Assembly (NCBI RefSeq): GCF_000499845.2
Contig: NC_023756.2
Coordinates: 36,154,970 to 36,218,969, forward strand
Direction of reading: 5' to 3'
DNA length: 64,000 nucleotides
Source: Phaseolus vulgaris
Lineage: Eukaryota > Streptophyta > Magnoliopsida > Fabales > Fabaceae
Part shown: positions 58,288 through 64,000 of the stretch, in pieces
Layout: each line of letters starts with the position of its first letter
Numbering within the stretch: position 1 is the first letter of the stretch
Position numbers and translations under genes: made by a program
Notes under the pieces: model-generated
Told to the model about the DNA's origin: nothing
Seen by the model: only the letters and a program-made list of their open reading frames with translations
The model's database searches: none

Positions 58288-60115
58288 TGTTGAAGATGGT
58301 TGCTGCCCCTTCAAGATTGTGTTTGATGAAGACCTATATGTAGTGTTTGATGAAGTCTTATATGTACATTTCATGTGTATTTTTGCTTTGCTTTAAGTAT
58401 GTCTTAGTTAGTGCTTAGAGGTTGTCTAAGAGTGGGCTTTTTGCTGAGTAACTCACCTCATAACCACTGGCCATGTGTTAAGAACAAGCATAAGGTTTCT
58501 TAAACTATTTTTCACATGTTTTACACAAAAACACGTTTACTGCATAAAAAATAAATATGTTCTTTTCTAAATAAACAGATTCATTTTCTTCACTGATGCT
58601 TTGGCTAAAGTCTTGTAAAAATTAGATTTTGTGCATCAAGTATTTTGACTAAGTCTTCTTCTTTTCAAAACGACTGAGTTTTAAATAGTTAAACTTTCTC
58701 TGTTTTCGTTTTGAAAAATAAATCTGTTCATCTGTAAATGAATAGATTCTTTTTCTCTCTGGTGCCATGACAAGCTTAAACGTTTTCAGTTTTATCTCTG
58801 CACCAGAATGGTTGACTAAGTCTCCTCACTTAACAGATTCTCTAACTGCTTTTTGAAAATAAATCTGTTCATTTTATTTTCAATCTGTTCATTTTATAAC
58901 AGCTTTAACTGTTTTTCAAATATCTGTTATAAGCTGGTTTTCTATAAAATGCAAACTTGTTTTCTGAGTTCAGGAACGATTCAAACAGTTTATACATTTG
59001 CAAAAACAAGTTTTGACAGCAGAGAGTTAAGTGTTTTCAAGGATTAGCATTTGTTCTTCAAAGATTTCGAAAATCACAAAGTGCTTGTTCTTGGTTTGGT
59101 TCCAAAAGCTTGGTGTGAGGTGCAGCTACTGTTCTAGCAATCTTGCCTACTGGTTTAAGGCTGATCTTTGTTACCTCAATCAGGTGTAGTCGTTTCACTT
59201 CTTATTACTTGTAATAGTTTGGTTGAATCCTCTTCTTGATAGGTGTTCTTGGAGAGTGGATGTGTGTGTGTGTGAGTGCTGAAATAGGTTTTTTCAGCAA
59301 GAGTACCTAAGTTCTTGTAGGTTTCAAGAACAGTGGGAAGTGTACTTGATTGTACTGTGTGTTAGTGAATTCCACCTGTTGTTGGTGAAGACTGGATGTA
59401 GCTCAGGTTGAGTGAACCAGTATAAGTGCTTGTGTTCATTCTCTCTCTCTCTCTGCAATTTCGTTTCTGCATAATTGATAAAACAACAAAGAAATAAATC
59501 TGTTCAATTGAAAATAAATCTGTTATTTCTGGGCACTGTGCATACTGTTCTTGATTTCTGAAAAAGGTGTTTGAATCTGATAAGAACATATAAAAACTGC
59601 TAAAAGCCACTGGAACAAATTGACTGTGATAGGCTGTTCAAGAAACTGTAAATGCTATTAATTGAACCTTAAACAAATTGCTTAAAGTTGAAGCTTGCTG
59701 TGTTGTGATTCATTGTTCTTAATTTCTGGAAAATTTCTTGACATCAAGAAGAACACTCATAGTCTGTTAAAAGTCACAGGAACAGCTTGTTTGCAAAGGT
59801 CACTCAATTAACTAGCATGCTATCAATTGAACCTTAATCACTTGCTTGAAATTAAAGCTTGCTGTATTTGTGTTTCACTGTTTTTCAAATCTGATATTTG
59901 TGTGTGTGCTGCTGGAAATTCTCACTGCATAATCTTGTGATTAACCTTGCTGAATTAAAAGCTTTTCAAACAAAAACAGTGCTGAAATAAATCTGTTCAT
60001 TTTAACATAAATCGATTTATTTTCTGTAAAACTGGGTTAAACACTGTTTCTGCGAAGAAGTTTTAAAAGGTCAATTCACCCCCCCTCTTGAACTTTGGCA
60101 CTATTAAACCCAACA
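58288..60115 (+). repeat. Solo LTR of the Copia-2 family
   Basis: It begins TGTTGAAGATGG and ends AAACCCAACA, with a perfect 5-bp duplication CTTTG on both sides (58283-58287 and 60116-60120). It is in the opposite orientation to Copia-2 and more diverged from its LTRs than they are from each other. No internal genes remain, so two LTRs recombined. It interrupts the CACTA-1 TNP2 frame. Confidence 0.93.
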
Positions 60116-60131
60116 CTTTGATCTTTCGTAC

Positions 60132-61108
60132 TGGTCGAGGTTAGAAGTTAGATATTACATTTATGGTGACATTTTTACTTAGGGTTGAGATTTTAACAAT
60201 TAGAGGTGAGGACCTAAGGAAGATTCCCACTGGACACGAACTTAACCAACTAGTTAAGTAAGTGTGAATGTTCACTTCACAGAGGCAAAAATGAAAAACA
60301 AGATATGGTGAGAATGAAATGCAATTGCAAAATTGAAAATGGGGGCAAGGTAAACATCAATGGTGGACATAGCCTCCCAAATGATGCACCTTACTCATAT
60401 TCATGAGCCCAAAATCGAGAACAACAATTAAGAGAAAAAGCGATAAGAACATAAATGGAAAGGAGAAATGAAGGAAATGGAATGAGAAAACTTATGGTGG
60501 TGGGTGAGAAATGTAACGCCACTTGGATGGTGATATGCTCCAAGATGAGTGTGTTAGCCACCACTTGAGAACTTCCTAAATCACTAAAGATAAGAACTCA
60601 AAGCTAAGAGGACATAAGCCTCACTAAGAGCTCACACAATTTGGGCAAAGTTTCTTTACTTCTGTAAAATACAATGGGTAGGCCTCCTATTTATAGGTGA
60701 AGGAGCCTTGGAAAACAAGCAAGAGGGGTAGGATGGGAAAAGGGAAAAAATGGGCAGCCTTAGGTCAAACCCGCACCCTAGGCTTGTCCTTCTAGAAACT
60801 AGGTCTAATTGGTTTCCTAAAGGGCTAGAAACAAGCTAAAATGATACCTACACCCCTATTATGCTAAAGGCACCTTATTCTAGCCTATCTTTGCTATTTG
60901 GACTCCTAAAGTGAGCCCAAATTATTTACAAACATATTCTATTTTTAAGAAGACCAAAAGGAAGAACTTCTGATATTTCAGGTTTATAGCTTCTTCTTCT
61001 TTTGTTGATTCTTTCTCGAGGCTTGGTGGGGCTTGGCTTTGTATCTTGAGATGATTGACCCTTTTGGGAAGTGCTTATTTTTTCCTTAGTTATCTATGGT
61101 TTGTATCA
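60132..61108 (-). repeat. 3' LTR of Gypsy-2
   Basis: On the minus strand it begins TGATACAAACC and ends near CTCGACCA. It aligns over its whole length with the solo LTR at 33153-34153 (opposite orientation), including a CTATAAATAGG TATA-like box at about 60695. The end at 60132 is taken from that alignment; an end near 60155 is possible. Confidence 0.75.
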
Positions 61109-61754
61109 TGCTCCCCAGGTTCGAAAGAATTCGACCTCGAATTTAGAACTCGTGCAAATAATATAGTGAGTTTGTTCACATGATTTGTATATGGTGTTGA
61201 TCAAGGATGATCTTGTACTTTGATGTCTCCAAATCCATGGTGTTTGGTGGAAGGCTAAGTTGTTGCTTGTGTGGGTGGGTTCTAGGTAGATTAAATGTGT
61301 AATCCACTCTTTGTTTGAATCTAAAACTGATTTGAATCAAAAACCTTTTTGAAAAAGATTATTTTCTAAAGAAGTGGAAAAACAACCTGTTGTTTTGTCG
61401 TTTCAATTGGTTGTTTGACACTTAGTGGTTTTTGAAAAGGGTTTGAAGTTGTTTGACTTGGTTGACTTTGTTGTCAAACCAATTCAATCGGTTGTTTTGA
61501 AAATTCAATTGATTGTCTTTTGAAAATCCATAATAGAATTTTTGTTAAGTTTGGTAAATCAGCTTTAAATGTTTTCTAACTGTTTTGGCTTTTGCTTTAA
61601 ATGTTTTTAACAAAACTTTGGAGTATATAAAGGTTGTTTTACGCTCCTAAAGGCATTGGAAACCGTTTAGACATTTTGAGATAGAGAAAACAGATTTGAG
61701 TTTTCAAGATTTGCATCAAGTTTTTGGATTTTCACAAATGAGTGGAATAGGATT

Positions 61755-62717
61755 GGGGTTTTTGACTATGATGGGGTTATTTTTTTTGCTTTATACCAAA
61801 ATGGGGTCCGTTTAAAAAAAATTACAAATTTAGGCAAGTCGTGCCTATGCACAAATCGTCCCAATTAGATATGACTCTTCCATGTCATACTGAAGTCGTG
61901 CCAACTTGGCACGACTTCTGCCACGTCATAATTTGATTTTATTTTTAATTTTATTGTTTATATATTGGGCCAAAAATGTCGTTATTTAAAAGGCCCCAGT
62001 ATACAGTCTGCACAATATTTTAAAGGCTTATGAGGTCCAATTTAATCCAGTTCAAAATCAGGTTTATTGGTCTACTTACACGAGACCAAATTTCTTACCT
62101 GACCCCATCATGCGTCGACATCAATCAGGAAGACCTAGCACTCAACGCATTCGTAAAAAATGTTCATATTGTAGAACGGAAGGTCACAATAGAAGTAATT
62201 GTCCGCACAGACAAGCTTAATAATAAAATTCAATTCAAGTTTGATTATTAATTTCCTCATTTTCTTTATCTATGTATTTATTCATTCATAACACTCTTAG
62301 AACATTCATTTTCTTTATCTATGTATTTATTCATTCAATTCAAACATGATCCATACACGATTATCCAATTTTTTGTTCCTTAAAACTAACACTCTTAGAA
62401 AATTATGTATCAAATTAATGTTTAACATTACATAACTTACTACCCAATATAGAAACAATAAAATTAAAAAAAAATTAAAAAAAATATGACGTGGCAGAAG
62501 TCGTGCCAACTTGGCATGACTTCAGTATGACAAGGAAGATGTCGTGCCAAGTTGGCACGACTTTAGTATGATATGGCAAAGTCGTGTCTAATTGGGACGA
62601 TTTGTGCATATGAAGTCGTGCCGAATTAGCACGACTTGCCTAAATTTGTAAATTTTTTTAAACGGACCCCATTTTGGTAAAAAGCAAAAAAAATAACCCC
62701 ATGATGGTCAAAAACCC
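61755..62717 (+). mobile_element. Mutator-like element (963 bp) retaining the tail of a transposase gene
   Basis: The terminal inverted repeats start GGGGTTTTTGACTATGATGG on the left and, inverted, GGGTTTTTGACCATCATGGG on the right, and extend for roughly 90 bases. They are followed inwards by GTCGTGCC/GGCACGAC palindromes. The target duplication AATAGGATT is a perfect 9 bp (61746-61754 and 62718-62726), as expected for Mutator. The interior keeps 65 codons of a MuDR-like transposase 3' end. It is non-autonomous. Confidence 0.92.
62026..62220 (+). pseudogene. C-terminal end of a MULE transposase (CCHC zinc knuckle)
   Basis: The frame AYEVQFNPVQNQVYWSTYTR, then PNFLPDPIMRRHQSGRPST and CSYCRTEGHNRSNC, ends in PHRQA and TAA at 62218-62220. 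The CX2CX4HX4C knuckle close to the C-terminus is standard for plant MuDR/MURA-type transposases. The catalytic domain is missing. No stops occur in this piece. It suggests that the element arose by internal deletion of an autonomous MULE. Confidence 0.8.
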
Positions 62718-63251
62718 AATAGGATTGATGTAATCTTTCGTTTTTTATATTGATCAGGTGTGATCCTTTCTTTATCTCTTGTGTTTCTGAATGTTGGTGG
62801 TGTAAGCAGAATCAGAGGATGTTCTGAATTCTGTGGTTTTGTGTGCCAAAGGAAGTATGTGGCTTGAGGTGTTCAAGGTCACTTCTTTGGTGTGGTTGTT
62901 TGTAATCTGGATTTTGATTGCCTAGTAGATACCCATTGGTTTCTGGGGACGGGATGTAGCTCTTGTGATAAGAGTGAACCAGTATAAATTGCTTGTGTTC
63001 TTTTCTCTTGCCCTGAACTCATTTACATTATGCTTTTAAGTTGTTTTAATCACTGCTGATAAAAACAACCGGTTGAATCGCAAAAACTCGTTGATTTTCT
63101 GGAAATCAACTTAAACGGTTTTGTTTAATTGTTTCCTTGATTTCTTTCTCTGTGATTCTGCATTGGAGTTCATTATACCTTCAAAGTTTGTGAAATTTTT
63201 TTATAAACAATTCCCCCCCCCCCCTCTTGTTTAAGGCCATATATTCTAACA

Positions 63252-63997
63252 AATGGTAGGTGTGAAGCAAACTTATGTTCATTAAGTTTAGGGAGATTAC
63301 ATGGTTGAATTCTAGCTACAGGCCATGTTTGGAAAGAGTATTTGGGTATGAAATGATTTTGGGAGAATCCTCTTAGAAGGTGATAACCTTTAGGAGGTTT
63401 TTGAATATCATCCCTAAAATTCTTAATCAAATATGTCAAGTATTTAGAATGTTTAGGTAATGAAAAAGACAAGGAAGAAAAACACCTTTGAGGTGAAGTG
63501 ATGATACCTGTGTTATCTTGTCCTTTGTTTTCTCTTTCATTTTCACTTTTGGTTTTTGTTTTAATTTGGGTATGATGTTCCTCTTTTAGATTTGGGGTTC
63601 TTTTATTTGGACAATTGGCAACTATGTGCCCAAACCCTAAACATTTAAAACAATATGTGCTTGAAGGTTTGGTGGGTGACTTAGGGGTAGAGGTAGAAGG
63701 TTTGTCTTTAAAAACTTTATAGGAAGAAGTGGTTTCTTTTGAAAAATTGGAAGGAGAATTTGTTGTAGAAATGTTATTTTTATCCTTCCCTGAAGATTTG
63801 TAGAAGCCATCATGATGAGTAGTTTTGAAAGTTATTTTCGTCAAAATATGTGATTCCACCTTGATGGCTAGGTGAACCAACATCCTTAAAGAAGAGTACT
63901 CATAGAATTCTACAGCATCTTTAATTTCTCTCTTTAAACCACTCACAAACCTAGTGATCTTTGACTCTTCACTATCATGCATATTTATCTTAGTCAA
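63252..63997 (-). pseudogene. Gypsy-2 gag, interrupted at 3' side and cut by the window edge
   Basis: Open from the window end: SEESKITRFVSGLKREIKDA, SSLRMLVHLAIKVESHILTK, then a Ser/Thr/Lys-rich linker and the zinc knuckle CFKCLGFGHIVANC (CX2CX4HX4C, intact), then a Lys-rich tail. This is the retrotransposon gag of Tekay/Del-like plant gypsy elements. The frame has no stop down to 63252, where the inserted LTR splits LPF/Y. The N-terminus lies beyond 64000. Immediately after the LTR the frame goes on as TNHVNKLTILFARVL without protease or pol. Confidence 0.85.
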
Positions 63998-64000
63998 AGT

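Larger units (their letters stand above)
37249..60131 (+). mobile_element. CACTA-1: outermost CACTA element, right end lost
   Basis: CACTAGTGAAAAAAAAACTC at 37249, preceded by TAT, is a plausible left terminus. It is followed by leader-like sequence (a pyrimidine-rich, CATT-rich region at 37460-37620) and then a plus-strand TNP2 gene remnant. The gene is split by CACTA-2, by a solo LTR at 58288 and by a gypsy LTR at 60132. No right terminus is in the window, and the remainder of the gene may lie past the gypsy element. The left end is inferred from motif and position. Confidence 0.6.
61195..63251 (+). repeat. Solo LTR of a Copia-1-like family, split by a Mutator-like element
   Basis: It starts TGTTGATCAAGG and ends TATATTCTAACA. 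The flanking five bases TATGG (61190-61194) and AATGG (63252-63256) match in four of five. Without the inner element it is about 1.1 kb, the size of the Copia-1 LTR, with which it shares the 3' end and CAAYYGGTTG motifs (for example 63066-63075). It interrupts Gypsy-2. Confidence 0.75.
60132..64000 (-). mobile_element. Gypsy-2: pol-deleted Ty3/gypsy element, continues past the window
   Basis: On the minus strand, gag (63997-63252) leads, after removal of an inserted LTR, straight into an internal 3' tail (61194-61109), a polypurine tract (CTGGGGAGCA) and the 3' LTR (60132-61108). No protease or pol lies between, so it is a deletion derivative. The 5' LTR should be beyond 64000. The insertion cut TNP2 after the codon at 60131; the predicted duplication is CGTAC. 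Confidence 0.75.

Overview
The window looks like nuclear DNA of a flowering plant, most likely a papilionoid legume. The base composition is AT-rich, almost every coding trace belongs to a plant transposon family, and the one intact host gene is a plant-specific MAKR6-like gene. The legume placement is inference from the style of the retrotransposon LTRs and ORFs; no species is claimed.

Layout. (1) 1-2.9 kb: the MAKR6-like gene and its flanks. (2) 2.9-7.4 kb and 14.8-21.1 kb: two direct copies of one diverged segment. Copy A carries a CACTA-type MITE at a site that is still empty in copy B, and copy A lacks 2.1 kb that copy B has. (3) 7.5-14.8 kb: the 5' end of a Ty3/gypsy-like element (LTR, primer binding site, gag). 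Its gag is split by a 5.7 kb CACTA transposon (AAT target duplication) carrying exon pieces of at least three unrelated host genes: a nucleobase-ascorbate transporter, ribosomal protein S13 and PI 4-kinase alpha, plus a possible lipase. (4) 20.8-28.1 kb: retroelement remains, including Copia-1, which keeps LTR, gag and an extra third ORF but has no pol. (5) 28.1-37.2 kb: AT-rich intergenic DNA and a decayed short-LTR Copia-3 holding a solo LTR.

(6) 37.2-64.0 kb is a nest. CACTA-1 (+ strand TNP2 gene, from 37249) was entered by CACTA-2 (39118-57248, CAG duplication, inserted inside the TNP2 reading frame). CACTA-2 was entered by a nearly complete Copia-2 (41112-51446, CACTC duplication, inserted inside a transposase exon). 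Further right, the same TNP2 frame was hit by a solo LTR (58288-60115, CTTTG duplication) and by a gypsy element (from 60132). That gypsy holds another solo LTR (61195-63251), which holds a Mutator-like element (61755-62717, 9-bp duplication).

How the genes relate: apart from MAKR6, coding regions are transposon genes or captured exon fragments, nearly all with stops or frameshifts. CACTA-2 is the richest. It has a TNP2-type transposase and a second gene joining a plant En/Spm transposase region to an Ulp1-like cysteine peptidase domain. Copia-1 and Copia-2 share an additional ORF downstream of where pol ends. No rRNA, tRNA gene or CRISPR array was seen.
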